From contig JACZXR010000210.1 of NCBI GenBank assembly GCA_022571535.1, positions 1 to 5,025 of the forward strand: a DNA stretch of 5,025 bases. Direction: 5' to 3'. The translations under genes and the position numbers were made by a program. The notes beneath the pieces were generated by a model. That model was not told the DNA's origin. It saw nothing but the letters and a program-made list of their open reading frames with translations, and did no database searches. Below, one piece after another: positions 1-5,025 of this stretch (position 1 is the first letter of the stretch; every line of letters starts with the position of its first letter). The stretch is from Deltaproteobacteria bacterium (GTDB taxonomy: Bacteria > Desulfobacterota > Binatia > UBA9968 > CAXXLF01).

Positions 1-847
1 GGAGGGCAAACAAGGCTCCTGCGGGTGGTTGCGTGAGAGAATCGTCGAGGATATGGTCTTTTATCACGATCTTGCCTGCCCGTTCTAAGCATGGGTTGAG
101 CTTGGTCATTAATAAACTGTTCTCCTCTGCGCTCTCCGCATGAATAATGTTGGAGAGAAAGATCATCTGGTAACTCCCCACAATTGAGTCGACGCGATAA
201 TCCTCCGTGACAAGTCTAATCCGATCCTCCAAGCCGGAATCCTTGACGGACCTTGCAGTAATCTTCATGGTTTCCGGGAGGTCAAAGAGGGTCGCCTGGA
301 GTTTCGGGAACTTGCGGCAGAAGTGGATGGCATAAGTGCCGGGACCCGGGCCGACATCCAGCAGCTCTCGTACCCCGCTCATGTCCAACGTCTCGGTTAG
401 AATTTGGGCATCCCCCCGAGCCCTTACCAAAGAACGCATCGCATAGATAAAGCGCTCGGTCTCCTGAGGAGACCTTTGATACATATCTGGGGAACGGACA
501 GGCTTGCCTGAGCGAATTGCCTTTTCCAGTTCCCCCCAACAGTTCCACAGCGAAGAGTCGAAGAGAATCACGTCGCCGAAATATTTTGGTGAGTCATGCA
601 CCAGGTATATGGAGGCGAACTCGGTCAAGGAAAACAGGGAGTCTCTTTTCTCCAGCAAACCAAGGGAGACCAGGGCGTTGAGAAACAGCTCGGTTGCCCT
701 GCGGTCTGTACAGATGGAGGAGGCAAGGGATGGAGCGCTGAGCTTCTTGTCGTTGAGGGCATCGAACACTCCCAAGCTGACAGCGACCTGGATAGTGCGG
801 GCCTCCAGGTATCCACCAGCAAGGCTGGCCAGGAGAGAATAGTCCAT
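1..847 (-). CDS. SAM-dependent O-methyltransferase with dimerisation domain (C-terminus beyond window)
   Basis: Class I methyltransferase of the plant-type/acetylserotonin O-methyltransferase family (BchU and CrtF relatives), expected to be a cytosolic dimer transferring a methyl group from SAM to a small-molecule hydroxyl. The ATG at 845-847 gives 282 codons before the window ends. Residues about 3-83 form the winged-helix dimerisation domain (LEARTIQVAVSLGVFDAL, then a SLGLLEKRDSLFSLTEFA hairpin). Residues 162-171 (LLDVGPGPGT) are the glycine-rich SAM motif I. D189 in FDLPET is the expected ribose-binding acid. SNIIHAES (232-239) is the usual post-motif-II helix, with H236 where the family often has its catalytic-region His. 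Family members run about 330-350 residues, so roughly 50-60 are missing to the left. The usual GDF motif reads EDY (215-217). The start is 8 bases after the upstream stop with no good Shine-Dalgarno, which suggests translational coupling. The substrate cannot be named. Confidence 0.93.
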   Translation of the reverse strand, partial: MDYSLLASLAGGYLEARTIQVAVSLGVFDALNDKKLSAPSLASSICTDRRATELFLNALVSLGLLEKRDSLFSLTEFASIYLVHDSPKYFGDVILFDSSLWNCWGELEKAIRSGKPVRSPDMYQRSPQETERFIYAMRSLVRARGDAQILTETLDMSGVRELLDVGPGPGTYAIHFCRKFPKLQATLFDLPETMKITARSVKDSGLEDRIRLVTEDYRVDSIVGSYQMIFLSNIIHAESAEENSLLMTKLNPCLERAGKIVIKDHILDDSLTQPPAGALFAL

Positions 848-855
848 CCCGTTAA

Positions 856-2301
856 TCAGATCCGCTCGATAATTCGATAGGCCCGACTCTTTGGTTTGAG
901 GGGCGCTAGGATCCCAAGCTTCACCAGGGATCTGATTTCACGATATGCGGTATCTCGATCCACCTCGCCTATCCGCTGGTAGTCTGTATTGGATAGCACC
1001 TTACTGTGGGAATAGGCATAAACCAAAAGCCTACGCTGACGAAAATTCATCTTGGATATTCCAAACTGATTTAACCATCTCAGAGTCGCCTCGTCATAAA
1101 TGGGGGTGTTGCGCAGAGTGACGATGAAGAAGAAGCCTTCGGTGGAGAACTCAGGGGGTCTTAGACCATGGTGCTCCATCTCTGCAAACATTCTGGGTAC
1201 CCCTTCTCCCATTTCCCTCAAGTAACCCAGGTCCGCTAAGACTCGGACCAGCAGCGGATTGCGGGAAAAATGAATTCTCCTTTGGCTGCGCAGCTGCTCA
1301 ATTGTAACCGGAGAAGGCAGTAGGCCGGGGCTACGTACCTCAATGCGGTCCTCAAACATCCAGACTTCTACGGGGGCTCCAGTCAGGGTATAATCTCGGT
1401 GCGCAACTGCGTTGATCAAGGCCTCCTGCCAAGCGGTGGTCGGGTATTCTAACCGCTCCCGGAAAAAGAGGTCGTGGAGGATCATCCTTTCTCGAATGTG
1501 CTCCTTGATCCGTCCTGCGGCCTCATCGATAAGGTGCCAGAGGGGGGCCTCGAATCGGATCCGTTTAACCACGTTCAGGGAACTTCCGTGCTGTCGGTCG
1601 GTCCCTTCATACTTGACGAAGTCAATGCCGCATCGAGGGTGCCACTGCGCTGGGTCTTTTGCAAATAAGAGGAGGGCCGCCATCCGGAGCGAGGGTCTTT
1701 GCGTGGACCTGTCGATTAAGTGATAGGCCTGGGCCAAAATGGCTTTAGGGTCTCTCAGATCACCAATCTTTTCTCCAAAGGACTTAATGCTTCCAAAATC
1801 GAGATCCTCCCATGTGGCCTCCGGGATGGTCTGTCGTTCGTAATGAAAAGTATTTTTTGCTTCTCTCAGACATTGAATTTGCTCTGCAGGGATTGATGGG
1901 TTGTCGCCTGCAATGCGATAGAAGGTGCGTCCGCCTATAACACGGTGCACCTCCAGGGCAGGGCCGACCTCGAATATGAGCAGCTGCAGATTACCCAAAT
2001 GGATCCTCTCGTACGAAGAATGAAGAGGTGGACTCAACAGGGACTGGGGGGCTTGGATTAAGACCTGGACCTCATCGGGGGTGTGAGGGATGCCGGTAAC
2101 GCTTTTATCGCTCTCGACACCGACAAGGATAGTCCCTCCATCCGCATTGGCCATTCCCCCGAGGAGGCGGGCGATATCCCGGGCCAGTTCTTCACTGCGC
2201 TTTGGCTCTGTCCCTTTTTTCTTGTGCGCATAGGCGCTGAGAAATTCGAGGAATTGACCTCGATCATGTCGAAGCAGTGTGCCTAGTTCTTCCCCTTGCA
2301 T
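856..2301 (-). CDS. AlbA_2 / GHKL-ATPase / winged-helix protein (COG2865-type transcriptional regulator)
   Basis: A 481-residue cytosolic protein with the architecture of the 'ATP-binding, AlbA_2-containing predicted regulators', often misnamed RecG-like helicases. Residues about 15-140 are the Schlafen-type AlbA_2 domain (AGDNPSIP near 131-138 closes it), with GGMANADGGTILVGVESD at 48-65 as the signature strand. Residues about 287-396 are a HATPase_c_4 domain: EALINAVAHRDY (293-304) supplies the Mg-binding Asn of GHKL proteins, FEDRIEVRSPGLLP is at 316-329, and the glycine-rich EMGEGVPRM is at 363-371. Residues about 405-481 form a winged helix (TDYQRIGEVDRDTAYREI recognition region), probably the DNA-binding part. 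The LEF in the AlbA_2 start is followed by Leu rather than the common Lys. The ATG at 2299-2301 is the first usable start, because an in-frame TGA lies 9 bases upstream, but no Shine-Dalgarno is visible. The family is frequent in mobile and defence regions. The target and role here are unknown. Confidence 0.9.
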   Translation of the reverse strand: MQGEELGTLLRHDRGQFLEFLSAYAHKKKGTEPKRSEELARDIARLLGGMANADGGTILVGVESDKSVTGIPHTPDEVQVLIQAPQSLLSPPLHSSYERIHLGNLQLLIFEVGPALEVHRVIGGRTFYRIAGDNPSIPAEQIQCLREAKNTFHYERQTIPEATWEDLDFGSIKSFGEKIGDLRDPKAILAQAYHLIDRSTQRPSLRMAALLLFAKDPAQWHPRCGIDFVKYEGTDRQHGSSLNVVKRIRFEAPLWHLIDEAAGRIKEHIRERMILHDLFFRERLEYPTTAWQEALINAVAHRDYTLTGAPVEVWMFEDRIEVRSPGLLPSPVTIEQLRSQRRIHFSRNPLLVRVLADLGYLREMGEGVPRMFAEMEHHGLRPPEFSTEGFFFIVTLRNTPIYDEATLRWLNQFGISKMNFRQRRLLVYAYSHSKVLSNTDYQRIGEVDRDTAYREIRSLVKLGILAPLKPKSRAYRIIERI

Positions 2302-2379
2302 GTCGACAATTCAGCTAACAGCAGCCATCCATGAGCGGTCTTGAACTAATGACTGAATGCTCATCATCGATGGGTGTGA

Positions 2380-3528
2380 TCATTGCTTTAGGGCGTTCAG
2401 CCTGAGAATTTCCAAGACCATCTGAGCCGACGTGGTAAGGTCATTCAGGTCCAGCCATTCCTTAACGGTATGGATGTCTCGCATTCCGGTTGATAGGTTT
2501 GCCACTTCCAGTCCCCTCTTGTTCAAAATGTTGGCGTCGCACCCGCCACCCGTAGCCAAGGTTTGAACCTTGATTCCAAGACTGCGTGCGGCGGCATGGA
2601 CAAGCTTGACAATAGGCGCCTCATCGGGAACATTCATGTGGTCGTATTGCCGCCTAACTGTTGGCTCGACGGTGACCTTAAACTGTTTTCCGTCAATTTT
2701 CGTAGAGTACGATGAGGCTGCCTCTTCTAAACATTGAATCATGTGTTGTGTTTGTTGCTTCAGTTTTTCTTCACTGTGGCTTCTTGCTTCACCTTTAAGG
2801 TGCACGAAATTAGGAACGATATTGACGGCTGCTCCGCCTTCAATGAGGCCAATGTTTGCAGTTGTCTCATCATCGATTCTGCCAAGTCTCATCTTGGAAA
2901 TGCCTAGGGCAGCCACTTGAATCGCGCTGATTCCCTTTTCAGGGCAGACGCCGGCATGGGACTCTAATCCACGGATCTTGAACTCCAGATAATTGGCAGC
3001 AGGAGCCCTGGTAAAGAGAAAACCGATGGAGTCGCTGTCGAGGACAAGTCCGGAGCGTGCCCTGAGGCGGGAGACATCCAGATACTTTGCACCTAGGAGT
3101 CCAGCCTCCTCACAGATTGTGAACACCACGTCAATGTCGCTGCACGGAAGATGCTTTTCGCGTAAGACCCGCACCGCCTCGCAGATAATTGCGATGCCGC
3201 TCTTGTCATCACCGCCCAGGACAGTCCGGCCATCGCTTCTTAATATATCTCCCTCCAGGACAGGGACCACGCCTTCTCCAGGAATGACGGTGTCCATGTG
3301 GGCGGAGAGTAAAATAGGCGTAGAGCCCGGGCTGTTCCCTCGAAAATGGGCGATCAAGTTACCCACGTTTCCACCAACCTTTTCTCCGGCATCATCAATC
3401 CACACCTCTCCGCCCAGCTCTTCCATTTCTCTCTTGAGGCGATGGGCGATCTCGCTCTCTTTGCGGGAGATGCTGTCGATTTGAACCAGCTCGATAAGCA
3501 GATCTCTCAGTCTCTCTTTCTGAATCAA
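2380..3528 (-). CDS. PepT-like M20 family metallopeptidase
   Basis: A 382-residue di-zinc aminopeptidase of the M20B/PepT-like group (COG2195), expected to release N-terminal residues from small peptides in the cytosol. The length fits the group (about 370). The catalytic set is complete: H77 and D79 in SAHMDTV, bridging D107 in LGGDDKSG, general base E140 and metal ligand E141 in ICEEAGLLGA, D164 in VLDSDS, and the final His H353 in GMRDIHTVKEW. Residues about 180-290 are the lid/dimerisation domain with H191 (ESHAGVCPEKGISAIQVAA) and the conserved TTANIGLIEGGAAVNIVP block. The common GGGSDAN motif reads GGGCDAN (327-333). The start is TTG at 3526-3528; no ATG is close and a strong Shine-Dalgarno sits in front of it. 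It follows the exonuclease by 69 bases and precedes the regulator by 78. The family call is firm. The substrate (di-, tri- or modified peptide) is open. Confidence 0.95.
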   Translation of the reverse strand: MIQKERLRDLLIELVQIDSISRKESEIAHRLKREMEELGGEVWIDDAGEKVGGNVGNLIAHFRGNSPGSTPILLSAHMDTVIPGEGVVPVLEGDILRSDGRTVLGGDDKSGIAIICEAVRVLREKHLPCSDIDVVFTICEEAGLLGAKYLDVSRLRARSGLVLDSDSIGFLFTRAPAANYLEFKIRGLESHAGVCPEKGISAIQVAALGISKMRLGRIDDETTANIGLIEGGAAVNIVPNFVHLKGEARSHSEEKLKQQTQHMIQCLEEAASSYSTKIDGKQFKVTVEPTVRRQYDHMNVPDEAPIVKLVHAAARSLGIKVQTLATGGGCDANILNKRGLEVANLSTGMRDIHTVKEWLDLNDLTTSAQMVLEILRLNALKQ

Positions 3529-3532
3529 TGAA

Positions 3533-3543
3533 CTTCCCCCTCT
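3533..3543 (-). promoter_or_regulatory. Strong ribosome binding site for the TTG-started M20 peptidase
   Basis: Read on the minus strand this is AGAGGGGGAAG, followed by TTCA and then TTG ATT CAG. The purine run is the only strong Shine-Dalgarno-like sequence among the starts in this window. It lies at normal spacing from the TTG, supporting TTG at 3526-3528 as the real start rather than an internal ATG. Confidence 0.75.
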
Positions 3544-3560
3544 TTCCTTGGCTTTAGAGT

Positions 3561-3580
3561 TATAGCTCAGGAGAGCTGTA
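3561..3580. repeat. Intergenic inverted repeat (AGCTC-4 nt-GAGCT core)
   Basis: A perfect 5-bp stem AGCTC/GAGCT with a 4-base loop sits between the exonuclease stop and the peptidase start. On the plus strand it extends to 8 bp with one T-G wobble (TATAGCTC/GAGCTGTA). There is no T-run on either side, so it does not look like an intrinsic terminator. It could be an mRNA processing or stabilising hairpin, or chance. Confidence 0.3.
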
Positions 3581-3597
3581 AACGTGGAAAACTCGCG

Positions 3598-4470
3598 TCA
3601 AAGACCCTTTAGAAGTTGAGAGAACTCCAACTCGGTATAAAGCTCACGCAGATTTTCATTGCTGATCCCTTGGAAACGAAGCTCTTCTAGGTCCACATGG
3701 ATCGGGACATCGGTTCTCACAGTTGCCAATTTCCGGCTCATCAAAGCGTCCTCTTTGCCTTCCATGAGAGCCTTTCGAACTCGTGCTGAGATCTTTATCC
3801 CCACCTTATCCAGATCATGCAGGTGGTCAAAAAGATTTTCCAGGCTTTGAAACTTCTGAATTAAAGGAATCGCGGTCTTCTCCCCAATCCCTTTAATGCC
3901 CGGGATGTTATCAGTCGGGTCTCCCATGAGACCCATGACCTCCACCACCTGATGCGGCTCCACGCCAAACTTCTCCTTGACCTCTTCAACACCGATCCAC
4001 CGTGACTTCATGGTGTCAAGAATGCGGGTGGTATCTCCCACGAGCTGCATCAGATCCTTGTCTCCTGAGACTATAACGACTTCGGTTTCTTGGGAAGAAA
4101 ATTTTTTGGCCAGAGTTGCGATGAGGTCGTCTGCCTCGAACCCTGCCAATTCTAATGCCGGGATATTCATGGCCTCGAGAATCTTTCGGATATAAGGGAA
4201 CTGGGGAATTAGATCCGGCGGTGCCTCCGGCCTGTTACTCTTATATTCGTGATAGATCTCGTTTCGGAAGGTCACGCGTCCTTTATCCAAGACAACGGCT
4301 AACAATTCGGGTTGATACTCCTTGAGGAATTTTAGAGTCATGGTGGTAAATCCATAGATAGCGTGGGTAGGCAATTCGTTGGAGTTAGACATCGGCGGGA
4401 GGGCAAAGAAGGCTCGGAATATGTAGGAGCTCCCATCAATTAGATAGAGGCGGGCTCGGGGTGCTACCAT
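3598..4470 (-). CDS. Stand-alone 5'-3' exonuclease (Pol I N-terminal / FEN family)
   Basis: A 290-residue structure-specific 5'-nuclease equal to the N-terminal domain of DNA polymerase I alone. The family removes RNA primers and 5' flaps in lagging-strand maturation and repair. All nine acidic metal ligands expected from Taq Pol I are visible: D12 (LIDGSS), D62 (VLDKGR), E112, D114 and D115 (GFEADDLIAT), D137 and D139 (VSGDKDL), D184 and D187 (GDPTDNIPG). K78 and R80 in YKSNR are the conserved arch-region basics. The helix-3-turn-helix DNA-binding motif is DNIPGIKGIGEKTA (187-200). The protein stops at ELEFSQLLKGL, exactly where the Pol I nuclease domain ends. No 3'-5' exonuclease or polymerase domain follows, because the next gene is the M20 peptidase. 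This looks like a natural stand-alone paralogue rather than a broken polA. The ATG at 4468-4470 is preceded by GGGAAG at slightly long spacing. Activity is inferred from intact motifs. Confidence 0.94.
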   Translation of the reverse strand: MVAPRARLYLIDGSSYIFRAFFALPPMSNSNELPTHAIYGFTTMTLKFLKEYQPELLAVVLDKGRVTFRNEIYHEYKSNRPEAPPDLIPQFPYIRKILEAMNIPALELAGFEADDLIATLAKKFSSQETEVVIVSGDKDLMQLVGDTTRILDTMKSRWIGVEEVKEKFGVEPHQVVEVMGLMGDPTDNIPGIKGIGEKTAIPLIQKFQSLENLFDHLHDLDKVGIKISARVRKALMEGKEDALMSRKLATVRTDVPIHVDLEELRFQGISNENLRELYTELEFSQLLKGL

Positions 4471-4474
4471 AGCT

Positions 4475-4485
4475 GGGATCTTCCC
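4475..4485 (-). promoter_or_regulatory. Possible Shine-Dalgarno within a short inverted repeat, exonuclease gene
   Basis: The minus-strand sequence GGGAAGATCCC lies just upstream of the exonuclease ATG. GGGAAG is the best ribosome-binding candidate, with 9 bases between it and the start codon. The element is itself a small inverted repeat (GGGA-AGA-TCCC), so the site could be partly occluded in the mRNA. The stem is only 4 bp and may be chance. Confidence 0.3.
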
Positions 4486-4529
4486 GACAAGGGATAGCTA
4501 ACGAGGCTGCCGGGTATTTGTACCTTATT

Positions 4530-4555
4530 CACGCCGCGAAGGAGCGGTGTGTTTT
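4530..4555 (+). terminator. Possible plus-strand intrinsic terminator hairpin
   Basis: CACGCCGC (4530-4537) pairs with GCGGTGTG (4544-4551) across a GAAGGA loop, giving 8 bp with one G-U wobble when read as plus-strand RNA, followed directly by TTTT. In the minus direction the wobble becomes an A-C mismatch and no T-run follows, so it should not strongly block the minus-strand genes. No plus-strand gene is visible to its left, so its target would be antisense read-through. The T-run is short. Confidence 0.35.
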
Positions 4556-4562
4556 ACCCTAC

Positions 4563-4649
4563 CTATTTCTTTTTGTATGCCTCCCACCAGGCCGCGTAGA
4601 ATATAAGGGCCAGCAGGAGAACCAATACCGCAACGGGAATTAAAACCAT
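4563..4649 (-). CDS. Possible 28-residue single-span membrane peptide
   Basis: An ATG at 4647-4649 opens a 28-codon frame ending in TAG. Residues 2-20 are almost entirely hydrophobic (VLIPVAVLVLLLALIFYAA), followed by WWEAY and a KKK tail. This is the pattern of a one-helix inner-membrane peptide with an interfacial aromatic belt and a cytoplasmic basic end, as in small subunits of oxidases and transporters. I do not recognise the family. The stop is 92 bases before the exonuclease start. Only a weak purine stretch precedes the ATG. The same frame stays open upstream to 4847, but that part reads through the tRNA remnant and is not credible as protein. The amphipathic design argues for a real peptide; the size and lack of a strong ribosome binding site argue for caution. 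Confidence 0.4.
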   Translation of the reverse strand: MVLIPVAVLVLLLALIFYAAWWEAYKKK

Positions 4650-4814
4650 ATCTTTTACGCTCTGCTTATCGTGGCCACAAACTGTAGAGCAACTTAGTCT
4701 ATTGAAACCAACTCCACAATACAAGAAAAAACTCCGGTTCCTCGGTCTGTTTGTTCTACGGATCACCCGGCGCAGTGAGGGCCCCTGATTCCGGCCACAA
4801 GCGAAAGAAGGTTT
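4650..4814. other. Intergenic stretch with no supported feature
   Basis: Between the tRNA remnant and the small membrane ORF I see no RNA gene or convincing promoter. GGCCACAA occurs twice (about 4673-4680 and 4793-4800), once inside the 8-bp palindrome GTGGCCAC. A run of six T on the minus strand near 4727-4732 has no adequate stem before it. Any promoter for the minus-strand genes would be expected here, but the -10/-35 matches I could find were poor. Confidence 0.4.
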
Positions 4815-4864
4815 TGGTGGCGGTGGGGGGACTCGAACCCTCGACAACGCGGATATGAGCCGTG
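4815..4864 (-). pseudogene. 3' fragment of tRNA-Met (CAT): anticodon arm to CCA, probable attachment-site remnant
   Basis: Read on the minus strand the tRNA layout is clear. Anticodon arm CACGG-CTCATAT-CCGCG (4864-4848) has anticodon CAT at 4857-4855. The variable loop is TTGTC (4847-4843). The T-arm is GAGGG-TTCGAGT-CCCCC (4842-4826). The 3' acceptor strand is CACCGCC (4825-4819), then discriminator A and an encoded CCA (4817-4815). The matching 5' strand GGCGGTG and a D-arm are absent further right, so this is not a whole tRNA. Two pairs are broken (A-C at position 28:42 and at 50:64), so the piece is either drifting or partly element sequence. A duplicated tRNA 3' end is what site-specific integration leaves at the far end of an island. 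The element would lie to the right, where sequence diverges from a tRNA. The intact gene should sit at its other end. Confidence 0.8.
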
Positions 4865-5025
4865 GTGACAGCGATGAAACCTGTTGATTGTCATAACCTT
4901 TTTATCTTGGGGGCAAGTCTTGGGGGCAAGTTGTGGCTTACCCTAAAGGTAAATGAGCGCCAAACGACCTGAAAAGATACAATCCACATGAGGGTGCAAG
5001 AGAGATGAAAAGAAAGGCAAAGAGT
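4865..5025. other. Probable element-side sequence next to the tRNA remnant, no supported gene
   Basis: No credible gene is visible. Minus-strand frames are short or of odd composition and contain no tyrosine-recombinase motif. An ATG at 5005-5007 on the plus strand begins MKRKAKS and runs off the edge, too short to judge. By the tRNA logic this is the terminal stretch of an integrated element, and it holds the tandem repeat at 4905-4930. Confidence 0.4.
4905..4930. repeat. Perfect tandem 13-bp repeat, two copies, each internally palindromic
   Basis: TCTTGGGGGCAAG occurs twice head to tail (4905-4917 and 4918-4930) without a mismatch. Each unit contains CTTG-GGGG-CAAG, a 4-bp inverted repeat around a G-run. 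It starts 41 bases from the tRNA remnant, a position typical of arm-type integrase or excisionase binding sites in att regions. That role is inferred from position only. Confidence 0.75.

Noticed and set aside
504..880. Plus-strand frames of 112 and 94 residues, and minus-strand frames at 282-548 and 625-822.
   Set aside because: All overlap the methyltransferase in other frames; the methyltransferase reading frame gives the full family motif order and runs off the left edge.
2311..2383. Two short minus-strand frames (about 17-22 codons) between the peptidase stop and the regulator start, one overlapping the peptidase stop as ATGA and one ending 9 bases before the regulator ATG.
   Set aside because: Neither has a ribosome binding site or protein-like composition. 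Leader-peptide control is possible but not supported.
2993..3484. A 163-residue plus-strand frame.
   Set aside because: It lies wholly antisense to the M20 peptidase, whose catalytic motifs are all intact. The serine/arginine/proline-rich product is typical of a shadow frame.
3598..4470. Interpretation of the exonuclease as a polA pseudogene truncated by an insertion.
   Set aside because: It ends cleanly at the domain boundary with intact motifs, and no polymerase-domain sequence or insertion element follows.
4670..4730. Possible sigma-70 promoters on the minus strand (TTGTAT with TAGACT, and TTGCTC with GATAAG).
   Set aside because: Each matches only about half of the consensus positions, no better than expected by chance in this sequence.
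4563..4847. A 94-residue minus-strand reading frame beginning MSRVRVPPPPPKP.
   Set aside because: Its first third is the translated T-arm and acceptor strand of the tRNA-Met remnant, a well-known source of false SRVRVPPPPP proteins. Only the last 28 codons look protein-like.
4891..5025. An open minus-strand frame of 44 residues ending in RLAPKIKRL, considered as the 3' end of an integrase.
   Set aside because: It has no tyrosine and no R-H-x-x-H-x-Y recombinase motif, and its composition does not resemble a known integrase tail. The LAPK-like wording comes from the 13-bp tandem repeat.
5005..5025. A plus-strand ATG beginning MKRKAKS at the right edge.
   Set aside because: Only seven codons are visible and there is no well-placed strong ribosome binding site, so it cannot be supported.

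Overview
The window is a bacterial chromosomal segment of roughly balanced base composition. Every convincing protein gene lies on the minus strand, so transcription runs from high to low coordinates. No single gene fixes the lineage. A polymerase-free 5'-nuclease, a PepT-like M20 peptidase and a tRNA gene with an encoded CCA suit a Gram-negative environmental bacterium, for example a deltaproteobacterial, Nitrospirota or NC10-type lineage. That placement is a low-confidence inference.

In transcription order: (1) about 4865-5025 is non-coding as far as visible and carries a perfect tandem 13-bp repeat. (2) 4815-4864 is the 3' part of an elongator tRNA-Met (anticodon CAT) with an encoded CCA but no D-arm or 5' acceptor strand. 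This is what remains at the distal attachment site when an integrative element inserts into a tRNA gene. If so, the element body lies beyond the right edge and the genes described here are the flank downstream of the original tRNA. (3) 4563-4649 may encode a 28-residue single-span membrane peptide. (4) 3598-4470 is a stand-alone 5'-3' exonuclease (FEN/Pol I N-domain family) with all nine metal-binding acidic residues. (5) 2380-3528 is a PepT-like M20 metallopeptidase starting at TTG behind a strong ribosome binding site. (6) 856-2301 is an AlbA_2 (Schlafen-type) / GHKL ATPase / winged-helix protein of the COG2865 regulator type. (7) 1-847 is a class I SAM-dependent O-methyltransferase with an N-terminal dimerisation domain, cut by the left edge.

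Genes 4 to 7 run co-directionally with gaps of 69, 78 and 8 bases and no clear terminator between them, so one transcript is plausible. Their functions (DNA repair or RNA primer removal, peptide turnover, regulation, small-molecule methylation) do not form an obvious pathway. The tightest link is between the regulator and the methyltransferase, which are 8 bases apart and probably translationally coupled. The most informative feature is the tRNA fragment with its adjoining repeat, which marks a probable element boundary. I did not find a clearly new biological system in the window itself.
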